The translations under genes were made by a program, and so were the position numbers. Below the pieces are notes generated by a model. It was not told the DNA's origin, did no database searches, and saw only the letters and a program-made list of their open reading frames with translations. Positions 54,390-63,204 of a stretch of 64,000 bases of DNA are shown one piece after another. Each line of letters opens with the position of its first letter. Position 1 is the stretch's first letter. Origin of the DNA: Rhizobium leguminosarum bv. trifolii WSM2297 (lineage in GTDB: Bacteria > Pseudomonadota > Alphaproteobacteria > Rhizobiales > Rhizobiaceae); NCBI RefSeq assembly GCF_000271845.1, contig NZ_JH719395.1:819180-883179 (forward strand). Reading direction: 5' to 3'.

Positions 54390-57212
54390 TTGACTGAGCA
54401 AACACCCCCCGGCGGCGGGAAGCTCCCGCCAGGCATCGAGCCCATCTCCATCATGGAGGAAATGCAGCGGTCGTATCTCGATTACGCCATGAGCGTCATC
54501 GTCAGCCGCGCGCTGCCCGACGTGCGCGACGGCCTGAAGCCCGTGCACCGGCGCATCCTCTACGGCATGTCCGAGCTCGGCATCGACTGGAACAAGAAAT
54601 ACGTCAAATGCGCCCGCGTCACCGGTGACGTGATGGGTAAATTCCATCCACACGGCAATTCCGCGATCTACGATGCGCTCGCCCGTATGGCCCAGCCCTG
54701 GTCGCTGCGTCTGCCGCTGATCGACGGCCAGGGCAATTTCGGGTCGGTCGATGGTGATCCGCCGGCGGCCGAACGCTACACCGAATGCCGCCTCGAAAAG
54801 GCTGCCCATTCGCTGCTCGACGACCTCGACAAGGAAACTGTCGATTTCCGCGATAACTATGACGGCACGCTTTCCGAGCCGGTCGTGGTGCCGGCCAAGT
54901 TCCCGAACCTGCTGGTCAACGGCGCCGGCGGCATCGCTGTCGGCATGGCGACCAATATCCCGCCGCATAATCTCTCCGAAGTCATCGACGGCTGCATCGC
55001 ACTGATCAACGATCCGGCCATCGAGCTGACGGACCTGATACAGATCATTCCCGGCCCCGACTTCCCGACGGGTGCGAAGATCCTCGGCCGTGCCGGTATC
55101 CGCTCAGCCTATGAGACCGGCCGCGGTTCGGTCATCATGCGGGGCGTCGCCGCCATCGAGCCGATGCGCGGCGACCGCGAGCAGATCATCATCACCGAGA
55201 TTCCCTATCAGGTGAACAAGGCGACGATGATCGAGAAGATGGCCGAACTGGTGCGCGATAAGCGCATCGAAGGCATCTCCGACCTGCGCGACGAATCCGA
55301 CCGCCAGGGTTATCGCGTCGTCGTCGAGCTGAAGCGCGACGCCAATGCCGAGGTCATCCTCAACCAGCTCTATCGCTACACGCCGTTGCAGACATCCTTC
55401 GGCTGCAACATGGTGGCGCTGAACGGCGGCAAGCCGGAACAGCTGACGCTGCTCGACATGCTGCGCGCATTCGTCTCCTTCCGCGAAGAAGTCGTTAGCC
55501 GGAGAACCAAATTCCTGCTGCGCAAGGCACGTGACCGTGCCCATGTATTGGTCGGCCTCGCCATTGCCGTCGCCAATATCGACGAAGTCATCCGCGTCAT
55601 CCGCCAGGCGCCCGATCCGCAGTCGGCCCGCGAAGAGCTGATGACCCGCCGCTGGCCGGCCGAAGATGTCGAAAGTCTGATCCGTCTGATCGACGATCCG
55701 CGCCACCGCATCAACGAGGACCTGACCTACAATCTCTCCGAAGAGCAGGCCCGCGCCATCCTCGAACTGCGTCTTGCCCGCCTGACGGCGCTTGGCCGCG
55801 ATGAAATCGGCGACGAACTCAACAAAATCGGCGAAGAAATCAAGGATTACCTCGATATTCTCTCCTCGCGCGTCCGCATCCAGACGATCGTCAAGGATGA
55901 ACTCATCGCCGTCCGCGACGAATTCGGCACGCCGCGCCGCACCGAGATCGTCGATGGCGGCCTCGAAATGGACGACGAGGATCTGATTGCCCGCGAGGAC
56001 ATGGTCGTCACCGTCTCGCATCTCGGTTATATCAAGCGCGTGCCGCTGACCACCTATCGCGCCCAGCGCCGCGGCGGCAAGGGCCGCTCCGGCATGACCA
56101 CGCGCGATGAGGATTTCGTTAGCCGGCTATTTGTGGTCAATACCCATACGCCGGTTCTGTTCTTCTCCTCGCGCGGCATCGTCTACAAGGAGAAGGTCTG
56201 GCGCCTGCCGATCGGCACGCCGACCTCGCGCGGCAAGGCGCTGATCAACATGCTGCCGCTGGCACCCGGCGAGCGCATCACCACGATCCTGCCCTTGCCC
56301 GAGGACGAGGAGAGCTGGGATAATCTCGACGTGATGTTCTCGACGACGCGCGGCACGGTTCGCCGCAACAAGTTGTCGGATTTCGTCCAGGTCAACCGCA
56401 ACGGCAAGATCGCCATGAAGCTCGAGGAGGAGGGCGATGAAATCCTCTCCGTCGAGACCTGCACGGAACATGACGACGTGCTGCTGACAACGGCGCTCGG
56501 CCAGTGCATCCGCTTCTCCGTCGACGACGTTCGCGTCTTTGCCGGCCGCAACTCGATCGGCGTGCGCGGCATCAGCCTTGCCGGCGGCGACCGCATCATC
56601 TCGATGACCATCGTCCGCCATGTCGATGCCCAGCCGTGGGAACGCGCCGCCTATCTGAAGCGCGCCGCCAACGACCGGCGCCTGACGACCGGCGAGGCCG
56701 AGGAAATCGCGCTGGTTGGCGAGGAAGTCACCGAAGGGGGACAACTCTCCGACGAGCGTTACGAGGAACTGAAGGCGCTCGAGCAGTTCGTGCTCACCGT
56801 CTCCGAGAAGGGCTTCGGCAAGCGTTCCTCATCCTATGACTTCCGCATCTCCGGCCGCGGCGGCAAGGGCATCCGCGCCACCGACACGTCGAAAACCAGC
56901 GAGATCGGCGAACTGGTGGCTGCCTTCCCCGTTGATGACGGCGACCAGATCATGCTGGTTTCCGATGGCGGCCAGTTGATCCGCGTGCCGGTCGGCGGCA
57001 TCCGCATCGCCAGCCGCGCCACCAAGGGCGTCACCATCTTCTCGACGCACAAGGATGAAAAGGTCGTCTCGGTCGAGCGCATCAGCGAGCCGGAGGAAGA
57101 GGAGACGGAGGAGGCTGTCGAACTCGCCGAAGGTGCTGCTCCTACCGACGAAGGGGCTGCCGGCGAAGTGCCGAGTGCCGATGGTGATCCTGCTGGGCCC
57201 ACCGAGGAATAA
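54390..57212 (+). CDS. gyrA: DNA gyrase subunit A
   Basis: A 940-residue type IIA topoisomerase subunit that introduces negative supercoils with GyrB. The catalytic tyrosine is Tyr130 in [11 protein letters not shown]. The quinolone-determining region reads [15 protein letters not shown] with Ser91 and Asp95 (E. coli 83 and 87), the susceptible-type residues. The GyrA box is [11 protein letters not shown]. The C-terminal pinwheel runs to about 900, and the tail is acidic and Ala-rich. The only start giving [11 protein letters not shown] is TTG at 54390; no ATG in frame precedes the conserved region in time. Confidence 0.96.
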   Translation: MTEQTPPGGGKLPPGIEPISIMEEMQRSYLDYAMSVIVSRALPDVRDGLKPVHRRILYGMSELGIDWNKKYVKCARVTGDVMGKFHPHGNSAIYDALARMAQPWSLRLPLIDGQGNFGSVDGDPPAAERYTECRLEKAAHSLLDDLDKETVDFRDNYDGTLSEPVVVPAKFPNLLVNGAGGIAVGMATNIPPHNLSEVIDGCIALINDPAIELTDLIQIIPGPDFPTGAKILGRAGIRSAYETGRGSVIMRGVAAIEPMRGDREQIIITEIPYQVNKATMIEKMAELVRDKRIEGISDLRDESDRQGYRVVVELKRDANAEVILNQLYRYTPLQTSFGCNMVALNGGKPEQLTLLDMLRAFVSFREEVVSRRTKFLLRKARDRAHVLVGLAIAVANIDEVIRVIRQAPDPQSAREELMTRRWPAEDVESLIRLIDDPRHRINEDLTYNLSEEQARAILELRLARLTALGRDEIGDELNKIGEEIKDYLDILSSRVRIQTIVKDELIAVRDEFGTPRRTEIVDGGLEMDDEDLIAREDMVVTVSHLGYIKRVPLTTYRAQRRGGKGRSGMTTRDEDFVSRLFVVNTHTPVLFFSSRGIVYKEKVWRLPIGTPTSRGKALINMLPLAPGERITTILPLPEDEESWDNLDVMFSTTRGTVRRNKLSDFVQVNRNGKIAMKLEEEGDEILSVETCTEHDDVLLTTALGQCIRFSVDDVRVFAGRNSIGVRGISLAGGDRIISMTIVRHVDAQPWERAAYLKRAANDRRLTTGEAEEIALVGEEVTEGGQLSDERYEELKALEQFVLTVSEKGFGKRSSSYDFRISGRGGKGIRATDTSKTSEIGELVAAFPVDDGDQIMLVSDGGQLIRVPVGGIRIASRATKGVTIFSTHKDEKVVSVERISEPEEEETEEAVELAEGAAPTDEGAAGEVPSADGDPAGPTEE

Positions 57213-57223
57213 TCAGATGAACG

Positions 57224-57250
57224 GGGCGGCTTCGGGCCGCCCTTTTCTTT
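57224..57250 (+). terminator. Terminator of gyrA
   Basis: GGGCGGC (57224-57230) pairs with GCCGCCC (57236-57242) around TTCGG, followed by TTTTCTTTTC. The tail segment CGCC-TTTTCTTTTCAA is tandemly repeated once downstream (to about 57272). Confidence 0.85.
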
Positions 57251-57295
57251 TCAAGCCGCCTTTTCTTTTCAACCGGAGATGGCTGAAGACAACGC

Positions 57296-57332
57296 CCAAA
57301 GAAAAAGCCGGACGCTGGGTGCATCCGGCTTT
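57296..57332 (-). terminator. Terminator of the small membrane-protein genes
   Basis: AAAGCCGGA (57304-57312) pairs with TCCGGCTTT (57324-57332). On the minus strand the stem runs into TTTTTCTTT. It marks the end of a minus-strand transcript from 57721. Confidence 0.75.
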
Positions 57333-57394
57333 GAAAGGCCTTGGGCAGCGGAAGGGTGCCGCTCAAGGTGGGGAAGGGGTTGGAAAAAGGAACG

Positions 57395-57535
57395 TCAGAA
57401 CGCTCTATGTTTTTCGTTCAGCGCCTTGACCTCTTCACCTTCGCGCCGGAGCGCTGATATCGTGGAGGCTACAGACACTATGAACATGACACTGAGGAGG
57501 GCGGTGAGCACTGTCAAGATCGTGAACATAGGCAT
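57395..57535 (-). CDS. 46-residue single-pass membrane protein
   Basis: A tiny gene not reported by usual length cut-offs. The protein starts MPMFTILTVLTALLSVMFIV, one hydrophobic helix of about 22 residues, followed by a charged cytoplasmic-type tail (ALRREGEEVKALNEKHRAF). AGGAAAGGA precedes the start; the second Met (57529) has even better spacing. It lies 30 bases after the 51-residue gene on the same strand and ahead of the terminator at 57296-57332. The function is unknown. Confidence 0.65.
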   Translation of the reverse strand: MPMFTILTVLTALLSVMFIVSVASTISALRREGEEVKALNEKHRAF

Positions 57536-57565
57536 TCCTTTCCTGGGGAGTTGCGTTTGCGCCCC

Positions 57566-57721
57566 TCAGTACTGGCCCAGTACGGCCGTCCGGGCCGAAG
57601 CATAGGGACCATAAACCTTGGACGTATCAACCTTCTGATCATAGAGAGCGACAGTTGCGGTTAGCATGCCCGTGACCATTACCATCCAGAGCACGTTAAT
57701 CATCGTAATCTTGCCGGGCAT
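57566..57721 (-). CDS. 51-residue single-pass membrane protein
   Basis: The protein MPGKITMINVLWMVMVTGML has one hydrophobic helix (about residues 8-26) and a short polar C-terminus rich in Tyr, Ser and Thr (KVYGPYASARTAVLGQY). ATG 57721 follows AGGAAGGA at a good distance, which decides the start over 57751. First gene of a probable two-gene transcript with the 46-residue gene. No family recognised. Confidence 0.7.
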   Translation of the reverse strand: MPGKITMINVLWMVMVTGMLTATVALYDQKVDTSKVYGPYASARTAVLGQY

Positions 57722-57850
57722 CTTTAGTCCTTCCTGCCGCGATAATCGCATCTATGTGTCGGTTGAATGAACGCATCCGTTTTAAAATGGTTCCGCCGGA
57801 TGTTGAGGCGGTGTTTAGCAATGCCGATCTGAAGCCTCCTTGAATGTCTC

Positions 57851-57866
57851 GTTCATCTGGCGTTCA
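57851..57866. promoter_or_regulatory. GTTCA direct-repeat site 1
   Basis: GTTCATCTGGCGTTCA is a direct repeat of GTTCA with an 11-bp period, as response regulators of the OmpR class often bind. It lies 130 bp upstream of the 51-residue gene. A 13-of-16 match occurs at 58138-58153. Confidence 0.45.
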
Positions 57867-58038
57867 GATTCGCGGCCCGGTTTTTTTCACGCAGGCGACC
57901 TTGGGCCCGTACAATCGCCGCATGCTGGGCAAGCTCGGGCCGCACCCAGCTTACCTCGTAGCGATCGGCGAAATAGCCATAGGCCATCTCGACGGCGAGC
58001 GAGGAAACGACGGCAAGTGCAACAAGCACGATCAGCAT
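57853..58038 (-). CDS. 61-residue single-pass membrane protein
   Basis: From ATG 58038 the protein is MLIVLVALAVVSSLAVEMAY, one membrane helix or signal anchor, then a polar region (DRYEVSWVRPELAQHAAIVRAQGRLREKN). An in-frame ATG at 58143 would add 35 residues but places the start codon inside the GTTCA repeat site, so the short form is preferred; the ribosome site is weak for both. Same strand and kind as the two small genes downstream. The function is unknown. Confidence 0.45.
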   Translation of the reverse strand: MLIVLVALAVVSSLAVEMAYGYFADRYEVSWVRPELAQHAAIVRAQGRLREKNRAANLNAR

Positions 58039-58137
58039 GGGTCTGGTCTTTCGGGGAGCGCCGGCTGCCGGAATGGCATCGGCCGCGTTGATGATTTGAA
58101 TAAAGCAGATCCTGTCTGAAACCGCCTTGAACGGGTC

Positions 58138-58153
58138 ATTCATCCGCCGTTCA
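58138..58153. promoter_or_regulatory. GTTCA direct-repeat site 2
   Basis: ATTCATCCGCCGTTCA repeats the layout of site 1, about 100 bp upstream of the 61-residue gene and 81 bp upstream of coaD. It overlaps an 8-bp inverted repeat TTGAACGG / CCGTTCAA (58127-58134 with 58147-58154). Confidence 0.45.
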
Positions 58154-58233
58154 ACCGTCCGGGACGATTGCCCAAATCACTTGCGGGAAGGCGGCATCCG
58201 TGACAAAAGGCGTCAAACCAACGGTCGGGCCAG

Positions 58234-58728
58234 ATGACGACAGCTTTTTATCCGGGGTCCTTCGACCCGATCACCAACGGGCATGTGGATGTTCTGGTCC
58301 AGGCGCTGAACGTCGCCGAAAAGGTGATCGTCGCGATCGGCACCCATCCCGGCAAGGCGCCGCTGTTTTCCTTCGAGGAGAGGGCCGAGCTGATCCGCCT
58401 TTCGCTCGCCGCAACGCTGCCCGGTAAGACGGGCGACATATCAGTCGTCGCCTTCGACAATCTGGTTGTCGACGCCGCCCGCGCCCATGGCGCCACGCTT
58501 CTGATCCGCGGTCTTCGCGACGGCACCGATCTTGATTACGAAATGCAGATGGCTGGCATGAACAGGACGATGGCGCCCGATATCCAGACCATCTTTTTGC
58601 CGGCGGGCACGGCCTCGCGGCCCATTACCGCCACATTGGTCCGCCAGATCGCCGCCATGGGCGGCGATGTCAGCGCCTTCGTGCCGGCCGCCGTCCTACA
58701 AGCCCTCACATCCAAGCGCCAAAATTAA
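58234..58728 (+). CDS. coaD: Phosphopantetheine adenylyltransferase
   Basis: A 164-residue enzyme of coenzyme A synthesis, joining ATP and 4'-phosphopantetheine to form dephospho-CoA. It has the nucleotidyltransferase motif [15 protein letters not shown] (residues 5-19, TNGH being the HxGH site) and the conserved [20 protein letters not shown] and late [19 protein letters not shown], the ISSTxxR equivalent being ITATLVR. Length is typical. It begins a same-strand series with the cyclophilins, queA and tgt. Confidence 0.96.
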   Translation: MTTAFYPGSFDPITNGHVDVLVQALNVAEKVIVAIGTHPGKAPLFSFEERAELIRLSLAATLPGKTGDISVVAFDNLVVDAARAHGATLLIRGLRDGTDLDYEMQMAGMNRTMAPDIQTIFLPAGTASRPITATLVRQIAAMGGDVSAFVPAAVLQALTSKRQN

Positions 58729-58801
58729 CAGCTACAAAGACTTGCAAGACAAAGACGAGCAAGCGCAAAGACCAGGCGGAACCCGCCGCAATGGAGCCCA
58801 C

Positions 58802-59374
58802 ATGAAACTCTTTTATCTCGCATTTGCCGGCGTATTGTATCTCGCCTCCTTCGCCGGCGATGCCTTCGCCCAGTCGGCCGATCATTATCTCACCATTCAG
58901 TTGAAGAACGGCCCCGTCGTCATCCAGCTCATGCCTGAGGTGGCGCCGAAGCATGTCGCCCAGATCGAGGCGCTGGCCAAGAAGGGCGAATACGACAACG
59001 TCGCCTTCCACCGCGTCATCGAGGGCTTCATGGCCCAGACCGGCGACGTCAAATACGGCAACATGGAAAAGGGCTTCGATGCCAGCCTTGCCGGCACCGG
59101 CTCCTCCGACATGCCCGATATTCCGGCTGAATTCTCCAAGACCCCGTTCGTACGCGGCACGGTCGGCATGGCCCGCTCGCAGGATCCGAATTCCGCCAAT
59201 TCGCAGTTCTTCATCATGTTCGCCGACGGCTCCTTCCTCAACGGCCAGTACACCGTCGTCGGCAAGGTCGTGTCCGGCATGGAGAATGTCGACAAGATCA
59301 AGCGCGGCGAAGGCCAGAACGGCGAAGTCAAAAGTCCCGACCGGATGATCAAGGTCACCCTGGGCAAGAAGTAA
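58802..59374 (+). CDS. Periplasmic cyclophilin-type peptidyl-prolyl isomerase
   Basis: A 190-residue PPIase. The signal peptide covers about residues 1-23 (FAGDAFAQSAD). The cyclophilin core has VAFHRVIEGFMAQTGDV, GTVGMARSQDPNSANSQFFIMF and DGSFLNGQYTVVGKVVSGM; the catalytic arginine is in FHRVI. ATG 58802 matches the signal peptide. It lies 73 bases after coaD and 28 bases before a cytoplasmic paralogue with about half of the residues identical by eye, so the pair arose by duplication. Confidence 0.93.
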   Translation: MKLFYLAFAGVLYLASFAGDAFAQSADHYLTIQLKNGPVVIQLMPEVAPKHVAQIEALAKKGEYDNVAFHRVIEGFMAQTGDVKYGNMEKGFDASLAGTGSSDMPDIPAEFSKTPFVRGTVGMARSQDPNSANSQFFIMFADGSFLNGQYTVVGKVVSGMENVDKIKRGEGQNGEVKSPDRMIKVTLGKK

Positions 59375-59402
59375 GTTACCAGAGAAACAAGAGGAGAAGA
59401 TT

Positions 59403-59912
59403 ATGGCCGAGATCAAGGATCCCGAAAACACCATCATTCTGGAAACCACCAAGGGCAAGGTTGTCATTCAGCTTCTGCCGCAGGTCGCCCCCGAGCATGT
59501 CGCCCGCATCAAGGAACTCGCCCGCGAGAATGCCTATGACGGCGTCGTCTTCCACCGCGTCATCCAGGATTTCATGGCCCAAACGGGCGATGTCGAATTC
59601 GGCAAGAAGGGTTCTGAAACCTTCAATCCCGGCCGCGCCGGCATGGGCGGCTCTTCCAAGCCGGATCTGAAGGCTGAATTCTCCGCCACCACGCATACGC
59701 GCGGCACCTGCTCGATGGCCCGTTCGCAGAACCCGAACTCCGCCAATTCGCAGTTCTTCATCTGCTTCACCGACGCGCCCTGGCTGAACAAGCAGTATTC
59801 CGTCTGGGGCCAGGTCATCGAAGGCATGGACAACGTCGACAAGATCAAGCGCGGCGAGCCGGTTTCCGATCCGGACTCGATCGTCTCGATGCGGGTTGCC
59901 GCCGACGTCTGA
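59403..59912 (+). CDS. ppiB: Cytoplasmic cyclophilin-type peptidyl-prolyl isomerase
   Basis: A 169-residue PPIase without signal peptide. Core motifs are VVFHRVIQDFMAQTGDVEFGKKG, TRGTCSMARSQNPNSANSQFFICF and PWLNKQYSVWGQVIEGMDNVDKIK. AAGAGGAGA precedes ATG 59403. It catalyses proline cis-trans isomerisation during folding in the cytoplasm. The preceding gene is its exported counterpart. Confidence 0.94.
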   Translation: MAEIKDPENTIILETTKGKVVIQLLPQVAPEHVARIKELARENAYDGVVFHRVIQDFMAQTGDVEFGKKGSETFNPGRAGMGGSSKPDLKAEFSATTHTRGTCSMARSQNPNSANSQFFICFTDAPWLNKQYSVWGQVIEGMDNVDKIKRGEPVSDPDSIVSMRVAADV

Positions 59913-59981
59913 TTGTGATTTCTGCTGAAACCCGCTCTTGCGTGACCGCGCGAGGGCGGGTTTCGCTTTGAAAGTGCCCTT

Positions 59982-61064
59982 ATGCGCGTAGACCTTTTCG
60001 ATTTCGATCTGCCCGATGAACGCATCGCGCTGCGGCCCGCCGAGCCGCGTGACAGCGCGCGCCTGCTCGTCGTTGATTCCAATGCGGGCAACACGCTCTC
60101 CGATCATCACGTCGGCGAGCTGCCGTCCTTCCTGCGGGCAGGCGACGCGCTGGTCTTCAACGATACCAAAGTCATTCCCGCCCAGCTCGAAGGCGTCCGC
60201 CACCGCGACGGCGCCGGCGGCCAGCAAGTGTCGGCGACGCTGCACATGCGCGTCGGCCCGAGTCGCTGGAAGGCCTTTGCCAAGCCCGGCAAGCGTATCA
60301 AGGAAGGTGACCGCATCGCCTTCGGCCATAGCGGCGAAAGCTGCTTCCTCGGCTCGCTCGATGCCACCGTCGAGGAAAAGGGTGAGGCCGGCGAGGTGAC
60401 GCTCGCCTTCGATCTTTCCGGCCCGGCGCTCGACGAGGCGATCGCCGCCGTCGGCCATATTCCGCTGCCGCCCTATATCGCCGCCAAGCGCCCGGAGGAC
60501 GACCGCGACCGCGCGGATTACCAGACGATCTATGCCCGCGAAGAGGGCGCCGTTGCTGCGCCGACCGCCGGCCTGCATTTCACGCCTGCGCTGTTCGAGG
60601 CGCTCGACAAGGCGGGCATCGAACGCCATTTCGTCACGCTGCATGTCGGCGCCGGCACCTTCCTGCCGGTGAAGGCGGACGATACCGCCGATCACCGGAT
60701 GCATCTGGAAAGCGGCACCGTCAGCGCTGAGACCGCCGCACGGCTGAACGCCGTGAAGGCAAGGGGCGGGCGCATCGTCTGCGTCGGCACCACCTCGCTG
60801 CGGCTGATCGAAAGTGCAGCTGGGGAAAGCGGCGAGATCCGCGGCTGGAGCGGCGCCACCGGCATTTTCATCACGCCCGGCTACCGCTTCAAGGCGGTCG
60901 ATATGCTGATGACCAATTTCCACCTACCGCGCTCGACGCTGTTCATGCTGGTCTCGGCCTTTTCAGGCTTCGAGACCATGCATGCGGCCTATAAACACGC
61001 CATTTCGACAGGCTACCGCTTCTACTCCTACGGCGACGCGAGCCTTCTTTTCCGGAAAGACTAA
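59982..61064 (+). CDS. queA: S-adenosylmethionine:tRNA ribosyltransferase-isomerase
   Basis: A 360-residue enzyme converting 7-aminomethyl-7-deazaguanine in tRNA to epoxyqueuosine. The N-terminus [24 protein letters not shown] and the conserved blocks [44 protein letters not shown] and [16 protein letters not shown] are intact. The stop codon is directly followed by the tgt start, so the two consecutive steps of the pathway are encoded together. Confidence 0.96.
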   Translation: MRVDLFDFDLPDERIALRPAEPRDSARLLVVDSNAGNTLSDHHVGELPSFLRAGDALVFNDTKVIPAQLEGVRHRDGAGGQQVSATLHMRVGPSRWKAFAKPGKRIKEGDRIAFGHSGESCFLGSLDATVEEKGEAGEVTLAFDLSGPALDEAIAAVGHIPLPPYIAAKRPEDDRDRADYQTIYAREEGAVAAPTAGLHFTPALFEALDKAGIERHFVTLHVGAGTFLPVKADDTADHRMHLESGTVSAETAARLNAVKARGGRIVCVGTTSLRLIESAAGESGEIRGWSGATGIFITPGYRFKAVDMLMTNFHLPRSTLFMLVSAFSGFETMHAAYKHAISTGYRFYSYGDASLLFRKD

Positions 61065-62195
61065 ATGACAGAGAAATTCCAATTCACGTTGAAGAAGACT
61101 GATGCCGGCGCCCGGCTTGGCGAGATTTCCATGCCGCGCGGCACGATCCGCACGCCGGCCTTCATGCCTGTCGGCACGGTGGGAACCGTCAAGGCGATGT
61201 ATCTCGACCAGGTGCGTGAGACCGGCGCCGACATCATCCTCGGCAATACCTATCATCTGATGCTGCGCCCGAGCGCCGAGCGCGTCGCCCGCCTCGGCGG
61301 CCTGCACAAGCTGATCCGTTGGGAGCACCCGATCCTGACGGATTCCGGCGGTTTCCAGGTCATGTCGCTCTCCGGCCTGCGCAAGCTCGACGAGCGGGGC
61401 GTCACCTTCAAATCGCATGTCGACGGCAGCCTGCATCATATGTCGCCGGAGCGCTCCATCGAAATCCAGGGCCTGCTCGGCTCCGACATCCAGATGCAGC
61501 TCGACGAATGCGTGGCGCTGCCGGCCGAGCCGAAGGAGATCGAACGCGCCATGGAAATGTCGCTGCGCTGGGCCGAGCGCTGCCGGATCGCCTTCGGCGA
61601 ACAGCCGGGGAAGGCGATGTTCGGCATCGTCCAGGGCGGTGACATCCCGGCGCTGCGCGTCCGTTCGGCCGAGGCGCTGAGCCAACTCGACCTCAAGGGA
61701 TATGCGATCGGCGGCCTTGCCGTCGGCGAGCCGCAGGACGTCATGCTGCAGATGCTGGAAACGACGCTGCCGGTGCTGCCTCTGGAAAAACCGCGTTACC
61801 TCATGGGCGTCGGCACGCCGGACGATATCTTGAAGTCGGTCGCCCGCGGCATCGACATGTTCGACTGCGTCATGCCGACCCGTTCCGGACGCCACGGCCT
61901 GGCCTTTACCCGCCGCGGCAAGGTCAATATCCGCAATGCCCGCCATGCCGAGGATATGCGTCCGCTCGACGAACAGTCGAACTGCCCGGCCTCGCGCGAC
62001 TATTCACGCGCCTATCTGCACCATCTCGTGCGCTCCAACGAGGCGCTGGGAGGCATGCTGCTTTCCTGGAACAATCTCGCTTATTACCAGGAATTGATGC
62101 AGGGCATCCGCAAGGCGATCGCCGAAGGCCGCTTCGCCGATTTCATGGCGGAAACGCAGGAGGAATGGGCGAGAGGCGATCTTCAGCCTGTATAA
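61065..62195 (+). CDS. tgt: tRNA-guanine transglycosylase
   Basis: A 376-residue TIM-barrel enzyme exchanging G34 for preQ1 in GUN anticodons. Catalytic and binding residues are visible in [54 protein letters not shown] and the nucleophile segment [20 protein letters not shown]. The C-terminal zinc site is odd. Where E. coli has CxCxxC, this protein reads SNCPAS, keeping only the central cysteine; the following SRAYLHHL histidine is present. The enzyme may use other ligands or fold without zinc. It starts one base after queA ends. Confidence 0.95.
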   Translation: MTEKFQFTLKKTDAGARLGEISMPRGTIRTPAFMPVGTVGTVKAMYLDQVRETGADIILGNTYHLMLRPSAERVARLGGLHKLIRWEHPILTDSGGFQVMSLSGLRKLDERGVTFKSHVDGSLHHMSPERSIEIQGLLGSDIQMQLDECVALPAEPKEIERAMEMSLRWAERCRIAFGEQPGKAMFGIVQGGDIPALRVRSAEALSQLDLKGYAIGGLAVGEPQDVMLQMLETTLPVLPLEKPRYLMGVGTPDDILKSVARGIDMFDCVMPTRSGRHGLAFTRRGKVNIRNARHAEDMRPLDEQSNCPASRDYSRAYLHHLVRSNEALGGMLLSWNNLAYYQELMQGIRKAIAEGRFADFMAETQEEWARGDLQPV

Positions 62196-62209
62196 TGCAC
62201 TTCGGTCAA

Positions 62210-62593
62210 TCAGGGAGCTGGTGTGCAGTTCCCGACATCGGCCGGCTTGACGCGGCCGGCCTGAAGATCGCTCCATTGCGGTATGGACGCATCGGGGCCA
62301 CCGATCGATGCCTCAAACGCGGCACGGTCCAGCTTGATGAGCCGTCCGCTTGCCAGGATGCTCACCATCTCTTTCTTGCTGACATAAGCCAGGCTGGCGT
62401 CCAGCCGGCAAAAGAACCGCTTGCTGCCGTTCGAGAGGAGCCAGCCGTAGCCGCCGGCCTTCCCCTTGGTGAGTTTGCCGACGGCGTAATCCTGCCGTGC
62501 AAGCTTGGAAAAGGATTCCGCCTGCGCTGTAGCCGGCATGACGGCTAAGCCGAGCGCCGCAGCGGCGACCAAACACTTGAATGAAATAGGCAT
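62210..62593 (-). CDS. Small secreted protein of unknown function
   Basis: A 127-residue protein with a clear signal peptide (residues 1-25, ending TAQAES). The mature part has a C-x(n)-C pair (FFCRLDA and GNCTPAP), likely a disulfide, and a lysine-rich segment (GKLTKGKAGGYGWLLSNG). No family is recognised. Convergent with tgt, 14 bases apart. It is separated by 103 bases from the next secreted protein on the same strand. Confidence 0.75.
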   Translation of the reverse strand: MPISFKCLVAAAALGLAVMPATAQAESFSKLARQDYAVGKLTKGKAGGYGWLLSNGSKRFFCRLDASLAYVSKKEMVSILASGRLIKLDRAAFEASIGGPDASIPQWSDLQAGRVKPADVGNCTPAP

Positions 62594-62696
62594 TGCGTTT
62601 CACCCCGGATAGAAAGACGTGGGTTCTCTACGTTCCGAGGCTGCCGGACACAACTCTGCAGGGATGCTTAATCCGCACGCGCTTAACGGACATGCG

Positions 62697-63125
62697 TCAA
62701 ATGCCCTTGCTGTCGGCATCCGGCATGATCTGTACGCCGTTGATCCGGTAGCTGCCGTCAGGCTGGCGGGTGATCTGGTAGATCGCCGTCCAGTCCTTGC
62801 CGTCGCGGCCTGAGATCAGCACCTCGTGATAGATCAGCGCGCCGTTGTCGATCGAGCGGCTGCGGCCGAAGGCGTAGTTGCCGGGATGGTAAACCGGTTC
62901 GTAGCTCTTCTTCACCATGGCGAAGAACAGGTTCTTGTCGGGATACATCGCCCTGATGCCGGGAGCGGCAAAGGAATAGGCGGTCTCGGCATCATCTTTG
63001 AGGAAGGCCTTGATCTGCTCCTCGATCATCGTCCGCGTCGTATCAATCGGATCTTCGGCGCGGGCTGAGACGGTGGAGAGAATGGACGCGGCACACAGAA
63101 GGAAAACTGCGAAGAAGGCGCGCAT
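62697..63125 (-). CDS. DUF4864-like secreted protein
   Basis: A 142-residue protein with a signal peptide ending near residue 23 (VSARAED). The mature part reads IEEQIKAFLKDDAETAYSFAAPGIRAMYPDKNLFFAMVKKSYEPVYHP, an NTF2-like alpha+beta pattern as in DUF4864 proteins, finishing with WTAIYQITRQPDGSYRINGVQI. The function is unknown. The start is ATG 63125; the gap to the fabF-type gene is 79 bases. Confidence 0.8.
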   Translation of the reverse strand: MRAFFAVFLLCAASILSTVSARAEDPIDTTRTMIEEQIKAFLKDDAETAYSFAAPGIRAMYPDKNLFFAMVKKSYEPVYHPGNYAFGRSRSIDNGALIYHEVLISGRDGKDWTAIYQITRQPDGSYRINGVQIMPDADSKGI

Positions 63126-63204
63126 GGGTGATCTCCGGCTCCATCAGGAAAGGATGCCTGATGGAGTAGAAGTGTAGGCGATTTTCCGTTTAGGGAAAGC
63201 TGAT

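Noticed and set aside
57279..57605. A 108-codon plus-strand open frame downstream of gyrA
   Set aside because: It runs through the minus-strand terminator and antisense to the 46-residue gene; no ribosome site.
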